A stretch of 35,371 bases of DNA from Achromobacter pulmonis (GCF_002885955.2 NZ_POQS01000004.1:725155-760525); one strand, 5' to 3'; positions 7,432-15,901 are shown, counted from the first letter of the stretch. Notes: generated from the letters alone by a model not told the origin. Made by a program: numbers and translations.

Positions 7432-10400
7432 ATGCGTAGCCCTTCAGGTTTCTTTTCCAGCATATCCAGCGCCATGAGCGAATGCCGGCACTGGACGTCG
7501 CGCGTGCTGGCCAACCCGCGCACCTTCATGGTGATCGGCCTGATCGCCCTGATGGTGTTCCTGTTCCTGTTCGCCGAAACCGCGGAGATCGGCCTGGCCT
7601 GGGCCGGGCTGGCCCTGGGCGCATGCGTGCTGCTGTGGCTGTGCGTCTACCTGTGGCGCCGGCGGCGCACGCGGCGCGCCAACAAGAACCTGGGCGACAT
7701 GCTGGAGCAGCAGGTGCAGACGGGCGCGGCCGCCAACCGCAACGACGTGGAAGCGCTGCGCTCGCGGCTGACCCAGGCGGTGCGCACCATCAAGACTTCC
7801 AAGATCGGGCAGGCCTCGGGCAACGAAGCGCTGTATGAGCTGCCCTGGTACATCGTGATCGGCAACCCGGCGGCGGGCAAGAGCAGCGCGGTCATCAATT
7901 CGGGCCTGCAGTTTCCGTTCGCCGACAAGAACGGCGCGGCGGTGCGCGGCGTGGGCGGCACGCGCAACTGCGACTGGTTCTTCACCACCGAAGGCATCCT
8001 GCTGGACACCGCGGGCCGCTATTCCGTGCACGAAGAGGACCGCAACGAGTGGATGGGGTTCCTGGACCTGCTCAAGCGCCATCGTCCCAAGGCGCCCATC
8101 AACGGCATCATCGTGGCCGCCAGCATCGACGAGCTGACCGGCGCGGGCCCGGAGTTCGCCATCAACCTGGCCAAGAACCTGCGCCAGCGCGTGCAGGAGC
8201 TGACCGACCGGCTGGAAGTATTCGCGCCGGTCTACATCATCTTCACCAAGGCCGACCTGATCTCGGGCTTCAGCGAGTTCTTCTCCGACAGCGACCAGCG
8301 CGAACGCGACCGGGTGTGGGGCGCCACCCTGCCCTACGGCGCGGAGGAGAACCGCGACGTGCTGGCGCTGTTCGATGAGCGCTTCGACGAGCTGTACGAA
8401 GGCCTGAAGGAAATGGGCACGGCGCAGATCTCGCTGCGCGCCAACCGCGAACTGCCGCCCGGCCTTTTGACCTTCCCGCTGGAATTCGCCGGCATCAAGC
8501 CGGCCCTGCGCACTTTCCTGTCGACGCTGTTCGAAACCAATCCGTTCCAGTACAAGCCGATGTTCCGCGGCTTCTACTTCACCAGCGCCTTGCAGGAAGG
8601 CGTGTCGCAAAGCTCGTCCACCGAGCGCCTGGCCGAGCGTTTCGACCTGCGCCCGGCGCAGCGCGCGCTGTCGCGCAACGTGTCCTCGCACAACGGCTTC
8701 TTCCTGCGCGACCTGTTCTCCAGCGTGATCTTCGCCGACAAGAAACTGGTGCGCCAGCATGCCAGCCCGGCCAAGACCCGCATGCGCTACCTGACCTTCT
8801 TCGGGCTGGTGCTGGCGCTGGGGCTGGTGCTGGGCGGATGGAGCTGGTCGTACCTGGGCAACCGCCAGCTGGCGCAGAACGTGCAGGCCGACATGGACAA
8901 GATCGTGCGCCTGCAAAGCGAGCGCACCGACCTGCAAAGCCGCCTGGAAGCCATGGAGATCCTGCAGGACCGCATCGAGCAGCTGGACCGCTACAGCGCC
9001 AGCCGGCCGTGGTCGCTGGGCCTGGGCCTGTACCAGGGCGACGTGCTGAAGGAGCGCCTGCTGGCCGAGTACTACAACGGCGTGCGCCAGTTCATGCTGG
9101 CCCCGGTCAAGACCAGCCTGGAAGACTTCCTGGCCAAGGTCGACACGTCGGCGGCCGCCGACGCCGGCGACGCCGCCCAGCCGGCGCCGCAACAGGTCCG
9201 CGCCGCGCACGCCGCCGGCGCCGACACGCTGTTCCAGGACGCCTCGCCCACCAACGCCGACGACGCCTACAACGCGCTCAAGACGTACCTGATGATGGCC
9301 AATCACCAGCACGTCGACCCCACGCACCTGTCCGACCAGATCACGCGCTTCTGGCGCGGCTGGCTCGAGACCAACCGCGGCGCCATGCCGCGCGACCAGC
9401 TGATCCGCAGCGCCGAGCGCCTGATCTCGTTCTATGTCGGCCGCGCGCAGGACGCCGGCTGGCCGCAGATCGAAACCAACCTGGCGCTGGTGGAGAAGAC
9501 CCGCGGCAGCCTGCGCGCGGTGATGCAGGGCATGCCCGCGCGCGAACGCGCCTACGCCACGCTCAAGGCGCGCGCCGCCACGCGCTTCCAGGCCATGACG
9601 GTGGCGCGCATCGTCGGCGAGAACGACGCCGGCGTGGTGGCGGGCAGCTACGCCATCCCGGGCACCTTCACCCGCGAGGCCTGGGAGCAGTACATCCAGC
9701 CGGCCATCAGCGAAGCCGCCAAGCAGGAAGTCCAGACCAGCGACTGGGTGCTGGGCGTGAACGCGCGCGACGACCTGACGCTGGAAGGCAGCCCCGAGCA
9801 GATCCAGAAAAGCCTGGCCACCATGTACAAGACCGAGTACGCGGAGGAATGGCAGAAGTTCCTGCGGGGCGTGACCATCAAGCCCTTCACCAGCTTCCAG
9901 CAATCGGTCGGCGCGATGAACCGCCTGGGCGATCCGCAGACGTCGCCCATCGCCAAGCTCATCAACACCACCTACGAGCAGACCTCCTGGGACAACCCCT
10001 CGCTGATCAACGCCGGGCTGCAGCAGGCGCAAAGCGGCGTGGTCGGCTGGTTCAAGCGCGTGATCCTGCGCCAGACGCCGCCGCCCGCCCCCGGCGCCGC
10101 GACCGCCAACGGCGAGGCGATTCCGATGGGTCCGGTGGGACGCGAGTTCTCCGACGTGGCGCGCCTGGTGGTCACACGCGACAACCAGTCGCTGCTGGGC
10201 AACTACATGGGCGCGCTGTCGAAGATCCGCACGCGCTTCAACCTGCTGAACAACCAGGGCGACCCCGGCCCCGGCGCGCTGGTGCTGATGCGCCAGACGC
10301 TGGAAGGCAAGGATTCCGAACTGGCCGACGCGCTCAAGCTGGTCGACGAACAGATGCTGGCCGGCATGAGCGCGACCCAGCGCGAAACGCTGCGTCCGCT

Positions 10401-11232
10401 GCTGGTGCGCCCGCTGATCCAGGCCTACGCCGTCACCATGCAGCCGGCCGAGTCGGAGCTGAACAAGGTCTGGAACGCGCAGGTGTACCAGCCGTTCACG
10501 CAGAACCTGGCCGAGAAGTATCCGTTCGCCGGCAGCGCCAGCGTGGAAGCCAGCAGCGCCGAGATCGGCCAGGTCTTCGGCCCGCAGGGCAGCATCGCGC
10601 GCTACGTCAACGAAACCCTGGGCCCGCTGACCGTGCGCCGCGGCGACATCCTGACGGCGCGCACCTGGGGCGACATGGGCGTCAGCCTGCAGCCGACCTT
10701 CACCGCCAACTTCGCGCAGTGGGTGGCGCCGCTGTCCGGCGGCGCGGCCGGCAGCGGCGCGGCCAGCCAGCCGCAGACGCTGTTCCAGATCCAGCCGCGG
10801 CCGGCCGGCGGCGTGACCGAGTACACCATCGAGATCGACGGCCAGCAGCTGCGCTACCGCAACACGCCGCCGCAGTGGGTCAATTTCGTGTGGCCCAACG
10901 CGCAGGGCGCGCCGGGCGCGCGCATCACCGCCACCACCTTCGACGGCAGCGTGGTCGAGGTCGTCAACGAGCCGGGCCGCTTCGGCCTGGAGCGCCTGAT
11001 TTCGACGGCGCAGCGCAGTTCCAACCCCGACGGCAGCTTCAACATGAGCTGGGCCAAGTCCAACGTCACGGTGCCGGTGAAGCTGCGCATCATCAGCAAC
11101 GCCCAGGCGCCGGGCGCCGGCGGCAGCGAGCCCGGCAGCCAGGGCCTGCGCAACCTGCGCCTGCCCACTTCGGTGGTCGGCGCCTCCCCTGAACCCTCCT
11201 CCGCCCAGACGCAACCCGGAGCGCCGCGATGA
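7432..11232 (+). CDS. tssM: T6SS membrane complex subunit TssM (IcmF family)
   Basis: At 1266 aa this is a full-length TssM/IcmF, the inner-membrane scaffold of the T6SS envelope complex. Two N-terminal helices (about residues 33-49 and 53-75) are followed by a cytoplasmic NTPase-like domain with an intact Walker A, GNPAAGKSS, at residues 144-152, and LLDTAGRY downstream as the Walker B/G3-like motif. A third helix lies at about residues 453-472. The rest is the large periplasmic domain that contacts TssJ and the peptidoglycan. The C-terminal part contains the usual DUF1215/IcmF C region. The ATG at 7432 lacks a clear Shine-Dalgarno, and an in-frame ATG at 7474 is possible. The stop overlaps the tagF start by 4 nt (ATGA), indicating translational coupling. 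Confidence 0.96.
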   Translation: MRSPSGFFSSISSAMSECRHWTSRVLANPRTFMVIGLIALMVFLFLFAETAEIGLAWAGLALGACVLLWLCVYLWRRRRTRRANKNLGDMLEQQVQTGAAANRNDVEALRSRLTQAVRTIKTSKIGQASGNEALYELPWYIVIGNPAAGKSSAVINSGLQFPFADKNGAAVRGVGGTRNCDWFFTTEGILLDTAGRYSVHEEDRNEWMGFLDLLKRHRPKAPINGIIVAASIDELTGAGPEFAINLAKNLRQRVQELTDRLEVFAPVYIIFTKADLISGFSEFFSDSDQRERDRVWGATLPYGAEENRDVLALFDERFDELYEGLKEMGTAQISLRANRELPPGLLTFPLEFAGIKPALRTFLSTLFETNPFQYKPMFRGFYFTSALQEGVSQSSSTERLAERFDLRPAQRALSRNVSSHNGFFLRDLFSSVIFADKKLVRQHASPAKTRMRYLTFFGLVLALGLVLGGWSWSYLGNRQLAQNVQADMDKIVRLQSERTDLQSRLEAMEILQDRIEQLDRYSASRPWSLGLGLYQGDVLKERLLAEYYNGVRQFMLAPVKTSLEDFLAKVDTSAAADAGDAAQPAPQQVRAAHAAGADTLFQDASPTNADDAYNALKTYLMMANHQHVDPTHLSDQITRFWRGWLETNRGAMPRDQLIRSAERLISFYVGRAQDAGWPQIETNLALVEKTRGSLRAVMQGMPARERAYATLKARAATRFQAMTVARIVGENDAGVVAGSYAIPGTFTREAWEQYIQPAISEAAKQEVQTSDWVLGVNARDDLTLEGSPEQIQKSLATMYKTEYAEEWQKFLRGVTIKPFTSFQQSVGAMNRLGDPQTSPIAKLINTTYEQTSWDNPSLINAGLQQAQSGVVGWFKRVILRQTPPPAPGAATANGEAIPMGPVGREFSDVARLVVTRDNQSLLGNYMGALSKIRTRFNLLNNQGDPGPGALVLMRQTLEGKDSELADALKLVDEQMLAGMSATQRETLRPLLVRPLIQAYAVTMQPAESELNKVWNAQVYQPFTQNLAEKYPFAGSASVEASSAEIGQVFGPQGSIARYVNETLGPLTVRRGDILTARTWGDMGVSLQPTFTANFAQWVAPLSGGAAGSGAASQPQTLFQIQPRPAGGVTEYTIEIDGQQLRYRNTPPQWVNFVWPNAQGAPGARITATTFDGSVVEVVNEPGRFGLERLISTAQRSSNPDGSFNMSWAKSNVTVPVKLRIISNAQAPGAGGSEPGSQGLRNLRLPTSVVGASPEPSSAQTQPGAPR

Positions 11233-12212
11233 GCAACGTGCAGTCCCCCTTGTTCCGAACGGCCTACTTCGGCAAGATTCCCACCCGCGGCGACTTCGTC
11301 AAGAACACCTCGCATCCGCAGCTGATGGCCACGCTGGACGCGTGGGTCGCCAACACCATGGAGATCCTGGCGCAGGAGCCGCACTGGAAGGCGCTCTACG
11401 ACGAGGCCGAGCCCATGCCCTTCGCCATCCTGGGTTCGCGCGGCAAGCTCGCCATCGCGGGGCATCTGCAACCCAGCCAGGACCAGTCGGGCCGGCGCTT
11501 TCCGTTCCTGTCGGCCACTTCGGTCGAGGTGCAGCGTCCGCTGGAATTCATCGCCCGCAGCCCCATGGCCTTCAGCCGGCTGTGGAACCGCATGGGCGGC
11601 GCGGCCGCCATGCTGATGAGCGACAGCGATCCGGCCGCGGCCCTGCAGGCCCTGAACGAGCTGGAAGGCGAAATCCGCACCGCCGCCGACGACGGCTTCG
11701 ACGCCTTCGTCGACCTGCAGACCGTCGAGCGGCTGGAAGCGATGCTGCGCGGCAACGGCCACCAGGCGCGCGTGCACGACATCATCCTGGCGCTGGGCAT
11801 CCTGCTGGAGCCGGTGATGTCCAGCGGCTCGTCGCAACTGGACAAGGGGCTGTCGCTGCCCCTGCCGGACGATCCGCTCTACATCAATCTGGTGGCCGCG
11901 TACTGGATGACGCTGATCGCGCCGTTCCTGGCGCGGGCCGACTTCGAGATCACGCTGTTCGTCGGCCGCATCGGCGGCAAGCACCGCCTGGCGGTGGGAT
12001 TCCGCGGCGCCTCGCCGCAGACCCTGGCCGGCCTGCTGTCCACGCCGCAGACCTACGCCGAGCAGCACATCGTGCTGGAGGACGCGCCCTGGGTGCGCAA
12101 CCACGTATCGGCCAGCCACGGGCTGGCCAAGCTCTCCAGCTATCTGGACCAACCGCGGCTGTCCCTGCGCATTGCGCTGGACACCTTCCGCGAAGTATTC
12201 ACCGGAGCCTGA
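11229..12212 (+). CDS. tagF: T6SS-associated protein TagF (ImpM family)
   Basis: This 327-aa protein starts in the ATGA overlap with tssM. The N-terminal block YFGKIPTRGDFVK is the signature of the TagF/ImpM domain, which covers roughly residues 10-150 and includes SGRRFPFL. A second alpha/beta region fills the remainder. In Pseudomonas TagF acts in the cytoplasm as a negative post-translational regulator of T6SS assembly, apparently by binding Fha. Whether this homologue does the same is inferred. It is longer than the minimal TagF domain, which suggests an extra C-terminal module (about residues 170-327, with SLPLPDDP and FVGRIGGKHRLAVGF). The OmpA-family gene follows after 2 nt, so all of these genes are probably on one transcript. 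Confidence 0.92.
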   Translation: MSNVQSPLFRTAYFGKIPTRGDFVKNTSHPQLMATLDAWVANTMEILAQEPHWKALYDEAEPMPFAILGSRGKLAIAGHLQPSQDQSGRRFPFLSATSVEVQRPLEFIARSPMAFSRLWNRMGGAAAMLMSDSDPAAALQALNELEGEIRTAADDGFDAFVDLQTVERLEAMLRGNGHQARVHDIILALGILLEPVMSSGSSQLDKGLSLPLPDDPLYINLVAAYWMTLIAPFLARADFEITLFVGRIGGKHRLAVGFRGASPQTLAGLLSTPQTYAEQHIVLEDAPWVRNHVSASHGLAKLSSYLDQPRLSLRIALDTFREVFTGA

Positions 12213-12214
12213 CC

Positions 12215-13009
12215 ATGCGCGTCTCTCTCCTGATCCTGGCGGCGCTGTATTCCTGCGCCGCGGCGGCGCAGGACGCCGCCACCGTCGTTCCCGCCAACGT
12301 CATTCCCCAGCCCGGCCAGGTGGTGGCCAGCGGCGCCGTGCCCGACGAGGCCACCAAGGCCAACGTGCTGGCCAGACTGCAGCAGGTCTACGGCGTGGGC
12401 AACGTGATCGACCGCATCGACGTGGGCGGCGTGGTCGCGCCGCCCAACTGGTCGGAACACGTGGGCAAGCTGATCGGCCAGCCCCTCAAGCAGATCAACC
12501 GCGGCCAGCTGGAGATCGACGGCACCCAGATCCGCCTGCGCGGCGAGGTGCAGAACGAAGCCTCGCGCCAGCAGATCGCCAGCAACTTCGCGACCTCGCT
12601 CAACCCGACCTACAAGATCGTCAACGGGCTGCGGGTGGCGGCCGGCAAGGACGAGCAGGGCCTGCTCGACAACCTGCTGGCCAACCGCGTGGTGGAATTC
12701 GAGACCGGCAGCGCCACGCTGACCGCGCGCGGCCGCGAACTGCTGGACCAGGTGGCCGACGTGGTGCCCAAACTGCGCAGCGAAAAAGTGCAGATCATCG
12801 GCCACACCGACAGCTCCGGCAGCCGCAGCACCAACCTGGCGCTGAGCCAGGCGCGCGCCGACGCGGTGCGCAACTATCTGGTGGACAAGGGCCTGCCCGC
12901 GGCCCGTTTCGAGACGCTGGGCGCCGGGCCGGACCAGCCGCTGGCCACCAACTCCACCGCCGAAGGCCGCGCCAAGAACCGCCGCATCGAGTTCCGCGCC
13001 AGCCGCTAG
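12215..13009 (+). CDS. OmpA-family peptidoglycan-binding protein of the T6SS unit
   Basis: This 264-aa protein has a cleavable signal peptide (residues 1-19, ending AAAAQ) and no lipobox, so it is periplasmic. A region of about 110 residues with two BON-like segments (about 35-140) precedes a C-terminal OmpA domain (about 155-264). The OmpA motif GHTDSSGSRSTNLALSQAR places Asp199 and Arg214 15 residues apart, matching the diaminopimelate-binding Asp/Arg pair known from OmpA-like domains. NRRIEF closes the domain. In T6SS loci such proteins anchor the apparatus to the cell wall, like TagL. Here it is a separate soluble protein rather than fused to TssL. The ATG at 12215 follows the tagF stop by 2 nt. 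Its stop overlaps the convergent tssA stop inside a shared CTAG. Confidence 0.9.
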   Translation: MRVSLLILAALYSCAAAAQDAATVVPANVIPQPGQVVASGAVPDEATKANVLARLQQVYGVGNVIDRIDVGGVVAPPNWSEHVGKLIGQPLKQINRGQLEIDGTQIRLRGEVQNEASRQQIASNFATSLNPTYKIVNGLRVAAGKDEQGLLDNLLANRVVEFETGSATLTARGRELLDQVADVVPKLRSEKVQIIGHTDSSGSRSTNLALSQARADAVRNYLVDKGLPAARFETLGAGPDQPLATNSTAEGRAKNRRIEFRASR

Positions 13010-14112
13010 CCGTTGCCGTCGGGCTGCTTGGGCACGCCCAGCAGCTCTTCCAGCCCCGCCAGCGCGTCGTCGTTCTTGAGCACGGTGCGCAGCCACAGGT
13101 GCAGCGACATCTCGCCCCAGTTGGCGGCCTTGTCGGCCAGATACGCCACCGGGCTGTGCGGCTCGGTGCGGCGGAAGAATTCCGCCACCTCGCGCAACTG
13201 CGCCAGCGCCTGGTCGCGGGTTTGCAGCGGGCCGCGCGCGGCGGCGGGCGCCGCGGGCTGGGGTTCGGCAGGGCTCAAGGTCGGCTCCAGGCGGGTGGCG
13301 GCGGGTTGCGCGGGCGCGGCGGCGGCCGGCGCCGCCGGCGTCTCGGCGCGCGGCAGCAGGCCGGCGTCGCGGGCGAAGCGGTGCGCCAGTTCGGCCACGC
13401 TCTTCAAGGCTTCGCGCACCGGCGAGAAAGCCGGGCCTTCGTCGCCCAGGCGCTGCGTCAGCGTCGCCTCGAGCATGTCGAGCGCGGCGAAACAGCTCTG
13501 CAGGCTGCCCTCCAGCTCCGAATAAAAGGCCGGCGGCGTATCGCGGCGCGCCGCGTCGAACTGCTCCAGCGTCAGCTTGCCGCGGGTGAGCTCGGCCGCG
13601 TTCTGCGGCGCGCGCTTGACCGCGTTGGCCAGCTGCGTGGCGCTTTCCCACAGCGCCGCGCCGTAGCGTCCGCCTTCGGACTGCGTCAGCGGCAGCTCGC
13701 GGATCAGCTGCTGCGAGCGCGACAGCAGCCAGGCCAGGTTGCCCACGCGCTGCTGCACGTCGCCCTCGTCGGGCACCGGATGCAGGCCGTCCCAGTAGCC
13801 GCGGCACAGGCCGTCGACCAGCAGGAACCCGTCGCGCAGGCCGGCGAAGCCGCGCGTCTTGGCCCAGGCCTCGGCCAGCCAGGCCGCCACGCGCACGTCC
13901 TTGCTGCGCTCGCGCAGCACGCCGGTGCAGATGGCGATCACCTGCGGCCAGTCGGCTTCCTTGATGTCGATGATCCAGTCGCCCTGGTCCAGGTGCGGAT
14001 CGTCGTGGCGGCGGGCTTCGCGGATGGCGTCGAACTCGGCCGAAAACACCATGTCCACGCCGCAGGGCGCCTCGCCCGGGATGGGCTGCAGCAGTGTGTC
14101 GATATCGCTCAT
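13006..14112 (-). CDS. tssA: T6SS protein TssA (ImpA N-terminal domain)
   Basis: This 368-aa TssA primes tail-sheath polymerisation at the baseplate. The ImpA_N domain opens with LLQPIPGEAPCG and continues through WPQVIAICTGVL to about residue 110. A Pro/Ala-rich linker (about 250-300) precedes a C-terminal helical domain with AEFFRRTEPHSPVAYL and WGEM near the end, as in short-tail TssA proteins. I start it at the ATG at 14112 (MSDIDTLLQP) by family alignment, although no Shine-Dalgarno is visible. A GTG 72 nt further upstream is open in frame but has an AGGA too close to be useful. The gene faces the tssM unit tail-to-tail with a 4-nt stop overlap. An inverted repeat lies in its leader. Confidence 0.92.
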   Translation of the reverse strand: MSDIDTLLQPIPGEAPCGVDMVFSAEFDAIREARRHDDPHLDQGDWIIDIKEADWPQVIAICTGVLRERSKDVRVAAWLAEAWAKTRGFAGLRDGFLLVDGLCRGYWDGLHPVPDEGDVQQRVGNLAWLLSRSQQLIRELPLTQSEGGRYGAALWESATQLANAVKRAPQNAAELTRGKLTLEQFDAARRDTPPAFYSELEGSLQSCFAALDMLEATLTQRLGDEGPAFSPVREALKSVAELAHRFARDAGLLPRAETPAAPAAAAPAQPAATRLEPTLSPAEPQPAAPAAARGPLQTRDQALAQLREVAEFFRRTEPHSPVAYLADKAANWGEMSLHLWLRTVLKNDDALAGLEELLGVPKQPDGNG

Positions 14113-14122
14113 ATTGATTTTG

Positions 14123-14151
14123 TGGGAAGACGGGTCGGACGGATCTTCCCA
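14123..14151 (-). promoter_or_regulatory. Inverted repeat in the tssA leader
   Basis: The arms TGGGAAGA (14123-14130) and TCTTCCCA (14144-14151) are perfect complements separated by 13 nt. In the tssA transcript the hairpin would end about 10 nt before the ATG, where no Shine-Dalgarno is present. It could be an mRNA structure controlling tssA translation or a protein-binding dyad in the tssA/repeat-protein divergent promoter region. Both roles are inference. Confidence 0.4.
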
Positions 14152-14249
14152 TATCTGTAACGGCGGGACGTTTGAAGATGACACGTCCTATTACAAAGCG
14201 CATCACGCAGCCTCGCTATCATGCGCATTCCCCCCGACCCGGAGTCGAG

Positions 14250-14501
14250 ATGAACAAGTCATTCCACATGCTGCCCGACGGCCGCTTCATCAACGGCAAG
14301 CCGCGCCGCTGCCCCGACGGCACCTATGTCGGCGACGGCGGCCCCATCACGCGCGCCCCGGACGGCACCTACGTGGCCGGCAAGCCCCAGCGCGCGCCCG
14401 ACGGCAGTTACCTGGGCGGCGGCGGTCCGGTGCGCATGGCGCCCGACGGCAGCTTCGTCGTCGGCACGCCCCGCCTGGCGCCGGACGGCACGTATCTGTA
14501 A
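14250..14501 (+). CDS. Small PDG-repeat protein beside PAAR
   Basis: This 83-aa protein is built almost entirely of repeats and I do not know a named family for it. The triplet Pro-Asp-Gly occurs at residues 9, 22, 37, 50, 65 and 78, usually followed by [TS]-[YF]-[VL]. Spacing alternates 13, 15, 13, 15, 13, giving a 28-residue super-repeat of a short GKP-type and a long GGP-type unit. Such Gly/aromatic repeats suggest stacked beta-hairpins. There is no signal peptide or membrane segment. The ATG at 14250 is preceded by GGAG at 14241-14244, and an upstream start at 14172 is less likely. The PAAR gene follows 36 nt later, so a link with spike assembly or a cap-like role is plausible but inferred. 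Confidence 0.75.
   Translation: MNKSFHMLPDGRFINGKPRRCPDGTYVGDGGPITRAPDGTYVAGKPQRAPDGSYLGGGGPVRMAPDGSFVVGTPRLAPDGTYL
14271..14498 (+). repeat. 84-bp-period coding repeat (alternating 39/45 bp units)
   Basis: Six copies of a degenerate unit starting with CC-GA(C/T)-GGC (Pro-Asp-Gly) alternate 39 and 45 bp apart inside the small repeat protein. The repeats are diverged at the DNA level but keep the alternation, so selection acts on the protein pattern. Confidence 0.65.
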
Positions 14502-14537
14502 GCAAACACGACATTTCTGACAACGCAACAGGCAGCC

Positions 14538-14807
14538 ATGGCGCAGCTATCGGTGATACGCAAGGGCGACCGCACCTCGCATGGCGGGGTGGTCGTCACG
14601 GGCGACGAAACGGTGATGATCTTCGGCCAGCCCATGGCCCGGCTGGGCGACCGCGTCACCTGCCCCAAATGCAGCGGCACCCACACCATCGTCGAAGGCG
14701 CGGCCAGCGTCAGCTCCGACCGGCGCACCGCGCTCGAAGGCATGAAGACCTCCTGCGGCGCCACCCTGATCGCCAGCCAGCAGTTCTACCGCCTGGAACA
14801 CGGCTAA
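14538..14807 (+). CDS. PAAR domain protein, T6SS spike tip
   Basis: This 89-aa single-domain PAAR protein sharpens the VgrG spike and can carry effectors. The opening RKGDRTSHGGVV and the later GDRVTCPKC segment are typical of the family. His15, Cys50, Cys53 and later His/Cys residues could bind the structural metal at the tip. There is no C-terminal toxin extension, so it is a minimal tip protein. The ATG at 14538 has AGG 5 nt upstream. It follows the PDG-repeat gene by 36 nt on the same strand and precedes a tiny lipoprotein gene. Confidence 0.9.
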   Translation: MAQLSVIRKGDRTSHGGVVVTGDETVMIFGQPMARLGDRVTCPKCSGTHTIVEGAASVSSDRRTALEGMKTSCGATLIASQQFYRLEHG

Positions 14808-14858
14808 GCCGCGCGGCGTAGAATGAATCAGGCCCGGGAACATGCGCAGGAGACTTCC

Positions 14859-15023
14859 ATGAAATCCGCTCTGATCCGCCAGCTCTGCCTCGTGGCCGCG
14901 GCGCTGCTGCTTGCCGGCTGTGCATCGGGGCCAGGCGGCCCGCCCCACCCCGGCGCCGTCAATCCCTACAGCAGCGGCGGCTTCCATGACGCCGGCCCCA
15001 ACTATCCCGACACCGGCCCCTGA
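14859..15023 (+). CDS. Small lipoprotein, 54 aa
   Basis: The protein begins MKSALIRQ, then has a hydrophobic stretch and the lipobox LAGC near residue 20, followed by a Gly/Pro-rich mature part of about 34 residues with SSGGFHDAG. AGGAGA at 14848-14853 lies 5 nt before the ATG, which fixes this start over an in-frame ATG at 14823. It is far too short for TssJ and lacks its beta-sandwich, so it is not the T6SS outer-membrane lipoprotein. It may be cotranscribed with the PAAR gene. Function is unknown. Confidence 0.7.
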   Translation: MKSALIRQLCLVAAALLLAGCASGPGGPPHPGAVNPYSSGGFHDAGPNYPDTGP

Positions 15024-15035
15024 AGGCCGTGGCGC

Positions 15036-15794
15036 TCAGGCCTGCCGCAAGGCGCCCGATTGCAGCAGCGGCGCCAGGATGCCGGCGCTGTAGACCCGCG
15101 CCAGGTTCACCAGGAAGTCGGTGAAATCGCTCTTGGCGGCATGGTCCGCGCGGTCCGAGATCACGCGCAGCAGCGCGAACGGAACGCCGAATTCATAGCA
15201 GACCTGCGCCGTGGCGCCGCCTTCCATCTCCAGGCATAACGCCTCGGGCAGCGCCTGGCGCAGCCGCTGCGCGTACTCGATGTCGTTGACGAACACGTCG
15301 CCGGTGGCGATCAGGCCGTGGTGCACCTTCGGCGGCCTGCGCGCAGCGCCGGCCGCGGGCATGGCCGCGGGGCTGCGCGCGAACAGCGCGGCGCTGTCCT
15401 GCAACAGCCTGCCCAGCGCCGGGTCCGCGTCGAAGCGCTCGCGTCCCAGCAAGGGAATCTCGTGGCGCCCGAACAGCGGGCGCGCGTCCATGTCGTACTG
15501 CATCACGGCGCTGGCCACGACCACATCGCCCACCTCCACGTCCGCGTGCAGGCCGCCGGCCAGGCCGGTGAAGATCACGCGCGAAGCCTTGAATTCCTGG
15601 ATCGCGATACAAGCCGTGGCGGCCGCGGCCACCTTGCCGATGCGGCTCAGCGCGATCACGCAGGGCGTGCCCCACAACGTGCCCACATGAAAATCGCGCA
15701 TGGCGATGCGGAAGGTGGCGGCGCCCGGGTCCATCGCGGCCAGCAGGTCGGCGATTTCCTCGTGCAGGGCGCCCAGAATGGCTAAACGTCCCAT
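15036..15794 (-). CDS. mtnN: 5'-methylthioadenosine/S-adenosylhomocysteine nucleosidase
   Basis: This 252-aa protein has the phosphorylase/nucleosidase fold of MTA/SAH nucleosidases, which cleave methylthioadenosine and S-adenosylhomocysteine to adenine and a thioribose or ribosylhomocysteine. The start MGRLAILGALHEE matches the family and carries the catalytic-acid Glu near position 12. FTGLAGGL is the central glycine motif. LEMEGGATAQVC with Glu191 binds the ribose, and RVISDRAD holds the catalytic Asp214. The ATG at 15794 gives the family-typical N-terminus, and an ATG at 15812 adds six residues. The protein is cytoplasmic and functions in methionine salvage and SAH detoxification, and in many bacteria in AI-2 precursor formation. 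It is convergent with the small lipoprotein gene and has no evident link to the T6SS. Confidence 0.88.
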   Translation of the reverse strand: MGRLAILGALHEEIADLLAAMDPGAATFRIAMRDFHVGTLWGTPCVIALSRIGKVAAAATACIAIQEFKASRVIFTGLAGGLHADVEVGDVVVASAVMQYDMDARPLFGRHEIPLLGRERFDADPALGRLLQDSAALFARSPAAMPAAGAARRPPKVHHGLIATGDVFVNDIEYAQRLRQALPEALCLEMEGGATAQVCYEFGVPFALLRVISDRADHAAKSDFTDFLVNLARVYSAGILAPLLQSGALRQA

Positions 15795-15871
15795 GTCTAC
15801 TCTTACGGTCATGCGCGGCCCCGGCCGCCCAGCCCGCAACATACCCGAAGGGCCGTCCGGCCGCCACGGGA

Positions 15872-15901
15872 TTGAGATAATTCGACTTAATGCGACATAA
15901 A
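15872..15901 (+). promoter_or_regulatory. Candidate sigma-70 promoter for the diguanylate cyclase
   Basis: TTGAGA (15872-15877) and CATAAA (15896-15901) are separated by 18 bp in an AT-richer patch of an otherwise GC-rich intergenic region. They match 5 of 6 and 4 of 6 consensus bases. The gene start would lie about 90 nt downstream of the predicted transcript start. Confidence 0.3.

Noticed and set aside
7444..11214. A very long open frame on the minus strand opposite tssM
   Set aside because: It has no family resemblance, is rich in Arg, Ala, Gly, His and Gln, and arises from the GC-rich codon use of tssM. TssM on the plus strand is unmistakable.
12140..14206. Long minus-strand open frame covering the OmpA-family gene and tssA
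   Set aside because: The translation is low-complexity Arg/Ala-rich and overlaps two recognisable genes in other frames.
14271..14498. The repeats beside the PAAR gene as a CRISPR array or DNA satellite
   Set aside because: Units are in frame, diverged at DNA level and keep a protein pattern, with no identical repeats and unique spacers.
14859..15023. The 54-aa lipoprotein as TssJ
   Set aside because: TssJ is about three times longer and has a transthyretin-like beta sandwich, whereas this protein has only a Gly/Pro-rich tail.
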